Source of the DNA: UBA9547 sp044349205
Lineage (GTDB): Bacteria; Bacteroidota; Bacteroidia; Cytophagales; UBA9547
Direction of reading: 5' to 3'
Length of the DNA: 12,742 nt
Assembly (NCBI GenBank): GCA_044349205.1
Contig: JBIKRJ010000051.1
Span: 1 to 12,742 of the forward strand
Below, piece after piece: positions 1-7,274 of the stretch (position 1 is the stretch's first letter; each line of letters opens with the position of its first letter). Position numbers and translations under genes: made by a program. The notes beneath the pieces were generated by a model. It did not search any database, had not been told where the DNA came from, and was given only the letters and a program-made list of their open reading frames with translations.

Positions 1-183
1 GTTTCAAAACTTCCCTATGGTGTTTTGAAGTTTTTAGGACTGTTTTCAAGAAAACTTCATTATGTGTCCAACATAGTGTATGTGTTGAACAACAACCCTG
101 AAAAATTCGAAGCCGAAAAAACTTGGAAAACATTAGGAAAGCCTGAAACAAAATACATCGATTATATTAAAAATACTGATTAA
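1..183 (+). CDS. C-terminal fragment of a probable NmrA/SDR-like NAD(P)-binding protein
   Basis: An open frame enters from the left edge and ends at a TAA (181-183), giving the last 60 residues of a protein whose start lies outside the window. The visible part has a hydrophobic LPYGVLKFLGLFS stretch. It then has the pattern EKTWKTLGKPETKYIDYIK near the end. A TWxxLGxP tail followed by an aromatic residue is, from memory, typical of the C-terminus of bacterial NmrA-like members of the atypical SDR superfamily, which bind NAD(P) and often act as reductases or redox sensors. The Rossmann half with the GxxGxxG motif is not visible, so the family call rests on the tail alone. The gene converges on udk. 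A 12-bp inverted repeat 18 bp after the stop could end its transcript. Confidence 0.45.
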   Translation, partial: VSKLPYGVLKFLGLFSRKLHYVSNIVYVLNNNPEKFEAEKTWKTLGKPETKYIDYIKNTD

Positions 184-201
184 CAGGTGTTTAAGTTGTT
201 T

Positions 202-232
202 TTATCTTTTACAATGTGTTTGTAAAAGATAA
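202..232. terminator. Perfect 12-bp inverted repeat between convergent genes, probable bidirectional terminator
   Basis: TTATCTTTTACA (202-213) and its exact reverse complement TGTAAAAGATAA (221-232) flank a 7-nt loop. The hairpin sits in the 52-bp gap between the stop of the left-edge gene (183) and the stop of udk (236), where a shared terminator is expected. The stem is AT-rich and no long U-tract follows it on either strand, so it is not a textbook intrinsic terminator. Confidence 0.5.
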
Positions 233-235
233 CAT

Positions 236-859
236 CTATTCCTTGAGCTTAATCTTCGAGCGAACAAAACCTACCAACACTTCAAGACCTTTTTCAAAAT
301 CGGGATAGTTTGGAATCACGATATCGGCATCGTGTTTGTGTTGTACTATGTATTTTTCGTAGGCAGGAGTTACATGGTGTTTTTGGCTATACAACACCTC
401 TTCGTGGCTGTAGCCTCTCTCTTCGGCATCTCTCTTCAATCTTCTCGCCACTTTTTCGCTGTCGTTCAAGTCAATAAACACTTTCAAGTCGATAAGAGCG
501 CCAACTTCAGGGTGGTGAAAAACATAGAGACCTTCTAAAATCAGCACGGTGGCAGGTTCTACTACAATTTCTTTTGGTTGTAGTAGCGGATTGTTGAAGG
601 TGTATTCTTTCAAAGTCAAAGTTTCTCCTTTCAATAACCTTCCAAAATCGTTAAAATATTTTCCCAAATCTAACGAATGTGGTTCGTCGAAATTAGGTTT
701 TCCATTTTCGTCAATTGGCTGAAGGTGAATAGGATGGTAGTAATGGTCTAAAGTAAGAACCGAGGCATTTGGTGCAAGTGCTTGCAAAAGTTTTGTTGTA
801 AAACTGGTTTTTCCCGAACCACTGCCACCCGTAATTCCAATTACATATGGTTTGTGCAT
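236..859 (-). CDS. udk: Uridine kinase (uridine/cytidine monophosphokinase)
   Basis: This 207-residue cytoplasmic enzyme phosphorylates uridine and cytidine to UMP and CMP in pyrimidine salvage (EC 2.7.1.48). The P-loop GGSGSGKT is at residues 11-18. It is followed by the LDHYYHP motif (38-43; the Asp and Tyr are the usual nucleoside-contact and catalytic region), NFDEPHSLD (56-64), and the hydrophobic strand ending in ILEGLY (E109). Length and motif order match ordinary bacterial uridine kinases. The ATG at 857-859 begins only 22 bp after the serS stop on the same strand, so the two are probably co-transcribed from the serS promoter. No separate promoter element was seen in the gap. The stop is TAG. 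The paralogous phosphoribulokinase family shares the fold but fits these motifs less well. Confidence 0.93.
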   Translation of the reverse strand: MHKPYVIGITGGSGSGKTSFTTKLLQALAPNASVLTLDHYYHPIHLQPIDENGKPNFDEPHSLDLGKYFNDFGRLLKGETLTLKEYTFNNPLLQPKEIVVEPATVLILEGLYVFHHPEVGALIDLKVFIDLNDSEKVARRLKRDAEERGYSHEEVLYSQKHHVTPAYEKYIVQHKHDADIVIPNYPDFEKGLEVLVGFVRSKIKLKE

Positions 860-881
860 GATCGGGTCTAATTTATTAAAA

Positions 882-2153
882 CTAAATAGAATCGAAACCA
901 GTGTATTTTTGCAATACTTCGGGTATTAAAATGCTGTTATCCAGTTGGTTATTCTCTAAAATTGCAGCCAAAATACGGGGCAATGCCAAGGCACTTCCGT
1001 TCAATGTGTGCAACAACCTCGTTTTTCCTTCTTTGTCTTTGTAGCGCAACTTCAGGCGGTTTGACTGGAAAGTTTCAAAATTGCTTACTGAACTCACTTC
1101 CAACCATCTTTTTTGAGCTGCCGAATACACTTCAAAATCGTAGGTTAAGGCAGAAGAAAAACTCATATCACCACCACATAAACGCAAAATACGGAAGGGC
1201 AATCCTAGTTTTTCTATGATGTTTTGCACATGGTTGCGCATTTCAATCAAGGCTTCGTAAGAATTTTCAGCCAATTGCACTTGCACAATTTCTACCTTGT
1301 CGAATTGATGAAGACGGTTTAGGCCACGGACATGTGCGCCCCAGCTACCTGCCTCCCTGCGAAAACAGGGTGTGTATCCAGCCATTTTCACAGGTAAATC
1401 TTCGGGTCTCAGTATCACATCGCGATACAAGTTGGTGATGGGTACTTCGGCAGTCGGAATCAAATACAAATTGTCTTCAGCGATGTAGTACATCTGTCCG
1501 TCTTTGTCGGGAAGCTGTCCGGTACCGTAACCCGAATCGGGGTTAACTACAATAGGAGGTTGAATTTCCAAGTACCCCGCTTTTTCAGCTTCCTCTAAAA
1601 AAAAGTTAATAAGTGCACGCTGCAATTTTGCTCCTTTACCTTTGTATACAGGAAATCCTGCACCTGCAATTTTATTTCCCAGTTCAAAGTCAATGATATC
1701 GTATTTTTTAATCAAATCCCAGTGGGGCAAGGCATTATCTGCCAAAGAAGGAAGTTGCGCTACTTGAAAAACCACTTCATTTTCTTCTGGCGTTTTTCCT
1801 TTAGGAACAGATTCGTGAGGAAGGTTGGGTAATTTGACAAGTACTTCCTGCAGCTCTTTCTCAACAACCGAAAGTTTTTCTTCCAATTCTTTAGAATGGA
1901 TTTTCAATTCATAAGTTCGTGTTTTTTTCTGTTCAGCTTCTTCTTTTTTTCCTTCTTTCATCAATTGGCCAATCCATTTTGCTGCCTCATTCGATTCGCG
2001 CAAGCAATTGTCCAATTGGTTTTGCAAAGTCTTTCTTTCGTTGTCCAACGACAAAATGGTGTCAATATCTTCGGATGCCGAGGCATAGTATTTTTTGGCA
2101 AGGCCAGCCAAAACAGTTTCTTTGTTGTCGCGGATAAAACTAATTTGAAGCAT
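882..2153 (-). CDS. serS: Serine--tRNA ligase (seryl-tRNA synthetase)
   Basis: This 423-residue class II aminoacyl-tRNA synthetase charges tRNA-Ser (and tRNA-Sec where present) in the cytoplasm. The N-terminus MLQISFIRDNKETV is typical of the family. Residues of about 30-105 form the charged, Glu/Lys-rich antiparallel coiled-coil arm that contacts the long variable arm of tRNA-Ser. Class II motif 2 is clear from C263 (FRREAGSWG, then HQFDKVE), and motif 3 is LNGSALALPR from L384 to R393, with the ATP-binding arginine at R393. Length is normal for bacterial SerS, and the protein ends shortly after motif 3. The ATG is at 2151-2153, first in a two-gene minus-strand unit with udk. The 5' region up to the divergent glycosyltransferase gene is 156 bp. 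Confidence 0.97.
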   Translation of the reverse strand: MLQISFIRDNKETVLAGLAKKYYASASEDIDTILSLDNERKTLQNQLDNCLRESNEAAKWIGQLMKEGKKEEAEQKKTRTYELKIHSKELEEKLSVVEKELQEVLVKLPNLPHESVPKGKTPEENEVVFQVAQLPSLADNALPHWDLIKKYDIIDFELGNKIAGAGFPVYKGKGAKLQRALINFFLEEAEKAGYLEIQPPIVVNPDSGYGTGQLPDKDGQMYYIAEDNLYLIPTAEVPITNLYRDVILRPEDLPVKMAGYTPCFRREAGSWGAHVRGLNRLHQFDKVEIVQVQLAENSYEALIEMRNHVQNIIEKLGLPFRILRLCGGDMSFSSALTYDFEVYSAAQKRWLEVSSVSNFETFQSNRLKLRYKDKEGKTRLLHTLNGSALALPRILAAILENNQLDNSILIPEVLQKYTGFDSI

Positions 2154-2309
2154 GACAGGGTTTTACTTATGAAAAGGAACGCTAAAAAACTCTGATTTTG
2201 TGAATTTAGCAAGTTAGTGCCCAATTGTATGGATTTTAAGCAGGTTTAATTCCGCCCAACATTTGCGACTTGCAACTTATTTTTACCTTGCATTTCAAAC
2301 TTACAAGTT
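2154..2309. other. Divergent intergenic region between serS and the glycosyltransferase gene
   Basis: This 156-bp spacer must carry the promoters for both flanking units. On the plus strand there is a probable promoter at 2262-2291 (listed separately). On the minus strand the best match to the Bacteroidota -7 element TAnnTTTG is TAAGTTTG (2303 to 2296), which would give serS a leader of roughly 135 nt; no matching -33 element was found at the expected distance. An imperfect alternative, TAACTTGC, lies at 2216-2209. A 14-bp palindromic stretch, AAACTTACAAGTTT (2297-2310), abuts the glycosyltransferase start. No small ORF or RNA gene was recognised here. Confidence 0.5.
2262..2291 (+). promoter_or_regulatory. 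Probable Bacteroidota-type promoter of the glycosyltransferase gene
   Basis: A TTTG (2262-2265) is followed after 18 bp by TACCTTGC (2284-2291), which resembles the phylum's -33 TTTG and -7 TAnnTTTG elements but lacks one T. The element ends 18 nt before the TTG start at 2310. Other promoter-like elements in this window lie 15-18 nt before their start codons, which supports both this promoter and the TTG start. Confidence 0.4.
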
Positions 2310-3407
2310 TTGCGCGTAGCCATTGTCATCAATACTTCCTGGAACATTTACAATTACCGCAAAGGCCTCATTGGGGCTTTGTTAGAAAAAGGTTGCGAGG
2401 TGGTGGCCATTGCTCCTCACGACGAATATTCGTCCAAAATTCAAGCTTTAGGGTGTAGATATGAAGAGGTGAAAATGGAAAACAGAGGAATGAATCCTTT
2501 TTCAGATATTTTACTGTTTTTTAGACTACTTTTTGCCTACAGAAATTTAAAACCCGATTATGTGCTTCACTATACCATCAAACCCAATATTTACGGAAGT
2601 GTGGCAGCCAAGTGTATGGGCATACCATGTATAAGCAATGTTTCGGGGCTTGGTACAGCGTTTATTCGCCAAGGTTTTGTGATGCAAATGGTAAAATTAC
2701 TGTACAAATTTGCTTTCAAAATTCCTCAATGTATCTTTTTTCAGAACGACGAGGACAGGCAATTGTTTTTGAAAATAGGGTTGGTCAAGGAAGCAAAAAC
2801 AAATCTTTTGCCCGGTTCTGGAATAAAAGTGGACGAATATGTGCCTTCGCCTTATGTGAAAAACCATCCTTTTCGTTTTTTGCTCATTGCACGGCTTTTG
2901 AGTGACAAGGGCATTGTAGAATATGCCCTTGCAAGCCAAAAACTGAAGGAAAAAGGGGTGGATTTCGAGGCACAGTTGGTGGGTTTTTTTGATAGAAAAA
3001 GCAAATACAATGTCTCTGAGCTGGAATTAAACCATTGGCAACAAAAGGGCTACATTCGTTTTTTAGGGGAAAGTAAAGACATCAAAACCATGATTGATCA
3101 GGCAGATTGTGTTGTGTTGCCCTCGTACCGCGAGGGTACACCCCGTAGCTTGTTAGAAGCCATGGCAATGCGAAAACCCATCATAGCGAGCAAGGTGCCC
3201 GGTTGTAAAGAAGTATTGGAGGAGGGTGAAAACGGTTTTTTTTGTGAAGCCAAAAATATAGACAGCCTTGCCGAAACCATGGAAAAAATGTGCAATCTGA
3301 ACGAAACGCAATTGACCGAAATGGGAGAGAAGGGAAGGAAAATAGCGGAAACGAGGTTTGATGAATCGATAGTCATTGGCAAATATTTCAAGGAAATGTT
3401 CAGTTAA
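2310..3407 (+). CDS. Glycosyltransferase family 4 (CapM/PglA-like)
   Basis: This 365-residue enzyme is predicted to transfer a sugar from a nucleotide donor to a lipid-linked oligosaccharide at the cytoplasmic face of the inner membrane. It has the two-domain GT-B layout of GT4. The N-terminal half opens with a VAIVINTSWNIYN strand. The C-terminal donor-binding domain starts around residue 190 (RFLLIARLLSDKG) and carries the retaining-enzyme EX7E motif at E275 and E283 (REGTPRSLLEA). PGSGI is also typical of the CapM-like subgroup. Sugar and linkage cannot be read from the sequence. The start is TTG: no in-frame ATG or GTG lies nearby upstream, and the family normally begins exactly at this K/R-[VI]-A-[IV]-V strand. 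It is the first gene of the polysaccharide block, with 51 bp separating it from rfbC. A run of eight T at 3236-3243 lies in the coding region. Confidence 0.9.
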   Translation: MRVAIVINTSWNIYNYRKGLIGALLEKGCEVVAIAPHDEYSSKIQALGCRYEEVKMENRGMNPFSDILLFFRLLFAYRNLKPDYVLHYTIKPNIYGSVAAKCMGIPCISNVSGLGTAFIRQGFVMQMVKLLYKFAFKIPQCIFFQNDEDRQLFLKIGLVKEAKTNLLPGSGIKVDEYVPSPYVKNHPFRFLLIARLLSDKGIVEYALASQKLKEKGVDFEAQLVGFFDRKSKYNVSELELNHWQQKGYIRFLGESKDIKTMIDQADCVVLPSYREGTPRSLLEAMAMRKPIIASKVPGCKEVLEEGENGFFCEAKNIDSLAETMEKMCNLNETQLTEMGEKGRKIAETRFDESIVIGKYFKEMFS

Positions 3408-3412
3408 GTACC

Positions 3413-3443
3413 TTGAAAATGCTTGAAAGCTTTATTTTTTTGC
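3413..3443 (+). promoter_or_regulatory. Possible promoter upstream of rfbC
   Basis: Within the 51-bp gap after the glycosyltransferase stop, TTG (3413-3415) is followed 17 bp later by TA, seven T and GC (3433-3443). This is a stretched version of the TAnnTTTG element. It ends 15 nt before the rfbC ATG. It could provide a second promoter for the export operon, or the gap may simply be an operon spacer. Confidence 0.3.
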
Positions 3444-3458
3444 AATTTTGGAATCGAT

Positions 3459-3992
3459 ATGGAAGTTAGAAATACAAGCATCGCGGGTTTGGTTGAAATC
3501 TTTCCCCGAATATTCAAAGACGAAAGAGGTTTTTTTCTGGAAACCCACAGTTTGAAAGCCTTTGCCGACGCTGGGCTAAACTTCAATTTTGTGCAAGACA
3601 ACCAGTCTTTTTCCAAAAAAGGAGTGGTGCGCGGCTTGCATTTTCAAAAAGCCCCTTTTGCACAAGGCAAGTTGGTAAGGGTGATTACAGGAAAAGCCTT
3701 GGATATTGCAGTGGACATCCGTCCCGAATCGCCGACATTTGGCAAATGGGAATCATTTCTTTTAGACTCTGAAAAGTCGAATATGGTGTATGTGCCCGAA
3801 GGTTTTGCGCATGGTTTTGCCGCATTGGAAGATTGTATTTTCTCGTACAAATGCACCAATGTGTATGACAAAGCTTCAGAGGCAGGAATATTATGGAACG
3901 ACAAGGATTTGGCTATAGACTGGCAAGTGAACAATCCGATTGTGTCCGAGAAAGACCAAATGCTTTCTACTTTTTCTTCTTTGTTCAAATAA
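3459..3992 (+). CDS. rfbC: dTDP-4-dehydrorhamnose 3,5-epimerase
   Basis: This 177-residue cupin-fold enzyme converts dTDP-4-dehydro-6-deoxyglucose to dTDP-4-dehydro-rhamnose, the third step of dTDP-L-rhamnose synthesis. Family signatures are present in order: RGFFLET (23-29), VVRGLHFQ with the catalytic histidine H61, QGKLVRV with K71, DIAVDIRPESPTFG (82-95), VPEGFAHGF (112-120), and SYKCTNVYD with the active-site tyrosine region (Y130, Y136). The ATG at 3459 is chosen because the family starts at this MEVRNTSIAGL region. The in-frame TTG 36 bp upstream would add an atypical extension and lies before the promoter-like element. The rfbA, rfbB and rfbD partners are absent from the window, so it either works with genes elsewhere or makes a different epimerised dTDP-sugar. 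The next gene starts 1 bp after its stop. Confidence 0.93.
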   Translation: MEVRNTSIAGLVEIFPRIFKDERGFFLETHSLKAFADAGLNFNFVQDNQSFSKKGVVRGLHFQKAPFAQGKLVRVITGKALDIAVDIRPESPTFGKWESFLLDSEKSNMVYVPEGFAHGFAALEDCIFSYKCTNVYDKASEAGILWNDKDLAIDWQVNNPIVSEKDQMLSTFSSLFK

Positions 3993-3993
3993 C

Positions 3994-4833
3994 ATGAATA
4001 TTTCTTTTTATAAGTCGTTGGTTTTTTTCCTGCAAATGGTGGGAATGTTGGTTGTTTTTCTTGGCATTCAGTCTTGTGGTAGTTTAAATCAGAATGTCAT
4101 GTTCCGTACCGATGGAATGATTATTTCTGATACCATTTTAGATGCAGTTTCCCGTGCCGAAAAAAACTACACTGTAAAAAAGGACGATTATTTAGAGGTT
4201 TTTGTCTATACCAACAAAGGCGAGCGATTGATAGATCCCAACCAAGAAATGGGCAAGCAATTGAACTCTGGCACAGCAATGGCTACCAATGGTACGCACA
4301 TGCCGCTTACCGCCAAATTTTTGGTCGAACAGTCGGGTGAGGTGAAACTACCGTTGATAGGATATTTGAAAGTGCAGGGCTACACTTTGCACCAGTTGGA
4401 TAGTGTTTTGCAACTGAAATACTCTGATTATTACCAAGATGCCTTCGTTATTTCTAAAATTTTGAATAAGCGTGCATTTGTACTCGGAAATGCCGGTGGC
4501 AAAGCCAATATGACGGCCACCGTAATTCCATTGGACAATGAAAATATGTCGGTGGTAGAAGTGCTAACCATTGCTGGCGGTCTCGACGAATTGGCCAAGG
4601 CCAACAATATCCGACTCATTAGGGGCGATTTGAAGAATCCAAATGTCTATGTTATAGACCTTTCTACCATTGAAGGAGTTAGAAAATCGCACCTCACGGT
4701 GCAGCCAAACGACATTATTTATATCGAAAGACAAAGAAGGGCATTGAATAGGTTCCTGACCGAAATGATGCCTTTGGTAGCTGTGGTCAACACAATTTTA
4801 CTGGTTTTTATAGCGGCTAAAACTAGATTATAA
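3994..4833 (+). CDS. Polysaccharide export outer-membrane lipoprotein (Wza-like)
   Basis: This 279-residue protein is expected to form the outer-membrane portal for a capsule or exopolysaccharide. A hydrophobic signal (about residues 8-24) ends in a lipobox-like IQSC with the lipidation cysteine at C28. The polysaccharide export domain begins with YTVKKDDYLEVFVY (59-72) and continues through the VEQSGEVKLPLIGYLKVQG region. One SLBB-type domain follows (about 160-247, RAFVLGNAGG to NDIIYIE). The chain ends in a strongly hydrophobic segment (259-275), with K276 and R278 near the C-terminus, a possible membrane-spanning helix equivalent to the Wza barrel helix. Classical Wza is longer, with more SLBB-like repeats. 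The ATG at 3994 is chosen because it directly precedes the signal peptide. Its stop overlaps the next start (TAATG), implying translational coupling to the kinase. Confidence 0.9.
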   Translation: MNISFYKSLVFFLQMVGMLVVFLGIQSCGSLNQNVMFRTDGMIISDTILDAVSRAEKNYTVKKDDYLEVFVYTNKGERLIDPNQEMGKQLNSGTAMATNGTHMPLTAKFLVEQSGEVKLPLIGYLKVQGYTLHQLDSVLQLKYSDYYQDAFVISKILNKRAFVLGNAGGKANMTATVIPLDNENMSVVEVLTIAGGLDELAKANNIRLIRGDLKNPNVYVIDLSTIEGVRKSHLTVQPNDIIYIERQRRALNRFLTEMMPLVAVVNTILLVFIAAKTRL

Positions 4834-7274
4834 TGTCGCAAGAAACACAATACGAACAAGGATTCGCCCCTAAAACTACTACCTCAGAGGAAGATAAAGA
4901 CAATCTTCTCTCTGACTTGGATTTTATTAGGGTTCTTATTGTAGCCCAAAAAAACTTGCATTGGATTTTCCTCATTTTTCTTTTTGGAATCTCGACCTCG
5001 TTTTTATACCTACGCTACACAAAGTCCCTTTATCAATCAAAATCGCTCATTAAATACGACATCAAATTGGTGTCGCCAATGTTGAACCAAGAGCAGATGC
5101 AGCTAGATAATATTTCCCATTTGTCGGGTGAAATCGAGCTCATAAAATCAAACCTTATCTATGACAAGGTGGTCACTGTATTGCCTTTGCAAATATCCTA
5201 CTATGCCTACGGAAGGATAAACAATACCGAACGATATCTCAATTCGCCTTTTTCACTCAAATTTTTCGAACTCAAAGACAATGCTTTTTTCGACCGGAAA
5301 TTCAATGTGACCATCGTAGACAAAAATACTTTTGCCCTTATGTATGAATATGGAGGCAAAGAAACGACTGGCAATTACAATTTTGGCGACATCATTCAAA
5401 CGCCTTATTTCAAGTTTATCATTGGAAAAGGAGAGACTTTTGACGAAGAAGAAGCAGAGGCTGCCAATAAATACTATTTCGTTATTCACAGCAAAGAGGC
5501 TTTACAACGCTATTTGTCGTCGAATTTGGAAGTGAAAATTGCCAATGCGGAGGCTAAAACCATTGAAATAGCCTTTACCGACCACGACAAAAACAAAGCC
5601 CGCGACATTGTGGCTACCATCGATTCGGTGTACATGAGCGAGACCTTGCTCAAGAAAAACAAAGCACACGAGCAGTCTATCGCTTTTATGAACGAACAGT
5701 TGGAAATGACGGAAGATAATTTGGACGAATATGAAAAAAAGATAGAGCAATTCACCCAAAAGAATAAAACATCCGATATCAAGTCGGAATTTAGTCGATA
5801 CATAGGGAAAGCTGAAATTGAAGCCCAACATCTTGAAAAACTGAATATTCAGCTGGATGTAGTTCTGAAATTGCAAGATGCTATTTACAAAGAAGACGGC
5901 ATTGCCAAGATTATGCCACTGCTTTATGTGCTGGAAGAAGACAAGCAAATGCAAAAAGAAGCCAATACGCTATTCGAATTGCAAGAAAAACTGCACAATG
6001 CAATGGAGACCACAAAGGAAAAAACCTTTGCTCTAAAGTCTATAAAATCAGATATTTCCAAAACGCGCGACATCCTAATCGACCATTTGTTGCAATACAA
6101 AAAACTGCTCACCGACCAAATTGCCAAAACGCAAAGCAAGTTGAAAGAATACGACAATGCTTTTTCGTCACTCCCCTCCAAAGAAACCGAATTTACCAAG
6201 CTGAAGCGTTTTTACGACCTCTACGAAAAGTTTTATTTGATGCTGATAGATAGAAAAGCCGAATATGGCATTTCGAAAGCTGGCACCGTACCCGAATTTT
6301 TGATTTTGTCACACCCCACAGTTTCGCCACAACCGGTATACCCCAATACGTTCCAAGTCTATTTCATAGGTTTGTCCGTTTCTATGGTTTTGGTCTTTTT
6401 TCTAGTTGTCACCCAATATTTTTTACACAACACCATCAACAACGTAGGCGAACTAGAAAGATTGTGTGTAGCGCCAATTTTAGGCTTTATTCCAAATTTC
6501 AGAAGCGAGGAATTGAAATATTCAAAGCTTATCGTTCAAAATTTCCTGAAATCGCCTGTAAGCGAGGCACTTCGTTCTATTCGTACCAACATGGAGTTCA
6601 TAAACAAGGGGAAAAACAACAAGGTCATCAGTGTAACTTCAACCATTAGTGGGGAAGGTAAAACATTTGTTGCCTTGAATTTGGGTGGAATCATTGCCAT
6701 GTCGGGACAAAAAGTTGTGATTTTGGACATGGATTTGCGCAAACCAAAAATCAGCAAAGCTTTTGAAGCGAGCAACAACATCGGTATCAGTACCATATTG
6801 ATTGGAAGAACGGTTTACAGCGATTCTATTCAACAAACTGAAATTCCTACCTACTATTTCATTGCGTCGGGCCCTGTTCCACCCAATCCTTCCGAACTTA
6901 TCATGTCGAAAGAATTTGACCGGTTGCTTGCAGACCTAAAAAAAGAATTTGATGTGATTATATTGGACACACCGCCCGTGGGTATTGTTACCGACGGTAT
7001 ATTGGTGATGAAAAAATGCGATTTGAATGTGTATATAGTGCGTGCCGAATATTCTAAAAAAGGTTTTGAACGCAACATCAACAATCTGGTTTCCAATAAC
7101 AAGTTCACCAACCTGGCTGTAGTTTTGAATGGCTTCGACAATTTACGTTCCTATGCCTATGGCTACAAGTATGGTTATGGCCAAGGCTATGGCTACGGCG
7201 ATTATTACCACATTGAAAACGGTGCATACAAGAATACTTTTGTCAAAAAAATTAAGAAGTTTTTCAAATCCTGA
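4833..7274 (+). CDS. Polysaccharide co-polymerase / tyrosine autokinase (Wzc-like BY-kinase)
   Basis: This 813-residue inner-membrane protein couples polysaccharide chain assembly to export, and cycles by tyrosine autophosphorylation. A cytoplasmic N-tail leads to TM1 (about 43-60). A long periplasmic region follows, containing coiled-coil-rich sequence (about 275-470), a GNVR-like LPSKETEF segment, a proline-rich stretch (about 494-504) and TM2 (about 510-529). The cytoplasmic kinase has the EX2RX2R oligomerisation motif (E578, R581, R584), Walker A (SGEGKT, 606-611, K610), Walker A' (VVILDMD, 628-634) and Walker B (VIILDTPP, D712). The C-tail (774-799) holds ten tyrosines in a Gly/Tyr-rich run, followed by a basic end. 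Membrane and kinase parts are fused in one chain, as in proteobacterial Wzc, rather than split as CpsC/CpsD. It overlaps both neighbours by one base (TAATG and TGATG). Confidence 0.95.
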   Translation: MSQETQYEQGFAPKTTTSEEDKDNLLSDLDFIRVLIVAQKNLHWIFLIFLFGISTSFLYLRYTKSLYQSKSLIKYDIKLVSPMLNQEQMQLDNISHLSGEIELIKSNLIYDKVVTVLPLQISYYAYGRINNTERYLNSPFSLKFFELKDNAFFDRKFNVTIVDKNTFALMYEYGGKETTGNYNFGDIIQTPYFKFIIGKGETFDEEEAEAANKYYFVIHSKEALQRYLSSNLEVKIANAEAKTIEIAFTDHDKNKARDIVATIDSVYMSETLLKKNKAHEQSIAFMNEQLEMTEDNLDEYEKKIEQFTQKNKTSDIKSEFSRYIGKAEIEAQHLEKLNIQLDVVLKLQDAIYKEDGIAKIMPLLYVLEEDKQMQKEANTLFELQEKLHNAMETTKEKTFALKSIKSDISKTRDILIDHLLQYKKLLTDQIAKTQSKLKEYDNAFSSLPSKETEFTKLKRFYDLYEKFYLMLIDRKAEYGISKAGTVPEFLILSHPTVSPQPVYPNTFQVYFIGLSVSMVLVFFLVVTQYFLHNTINNVGELERLCVAPILGFIPNFRSEELKYSKLIVQNFLKSPVSEALRSIRTNMEFINKGKNNKVISVTSTISGEGKTFVALNLGGIIAMSGQKVVILDMDLRKPKISKAFEASNNIGISTILIGRTVYSDSIQQTEIPTYYFIASGPVPPNPSELIMSKEFDRLLADLKKEFDVIILDTPPVGIVTDGILVMKKCDLNVYIVRAEYSKKGFERNINNLVSNNKFTNLAVVLNGFDNLRSYAYGYKYGYGQGYGYGDYYHIENGAYKNTFVKKIKKFFKS

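Noticed and set aside
1896..2195. Antisense and out-of-frame ORFs over serS, the kinase gene, yggS and hisF
   Set aside because: They overlap strongly supported genes, have low-complexity compositions and show no recognisable domains.
2154..2309. Possible tRNA-sensing or riboswitch-type leader ahead of serS
   Set aside because: No T-box-like sequence or strong stem structure was recognised, and T-box control is not typical of Bacteroidota.
3236..3243. Homopolymer T8 tract in the glycosyltransferase, with T7 tracts at 2984-2990, 3530-3536 and 4022-4028, as possible phase-variation switches
   Set aside because: All frames are intact, the tracts encode Phe-rich stretches common in AT-rich genes, and they are too short and too common to call contingency loci.
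3423..3458. Upstream TTG start extending rfbC by 12 residues
   Set aside because: The extension is atypical for the family and overlaps a promoter-like element; the ATG at 3459 fits homologues.
3940..3993. Upstream TTG start of the Wza-like gene, overlapping the end of rfbC
   Set aside because: It would place 18 extra residues ahead of a normal lipoprotein signal peptide; the ATG at 3994 is directly followed by the signal.
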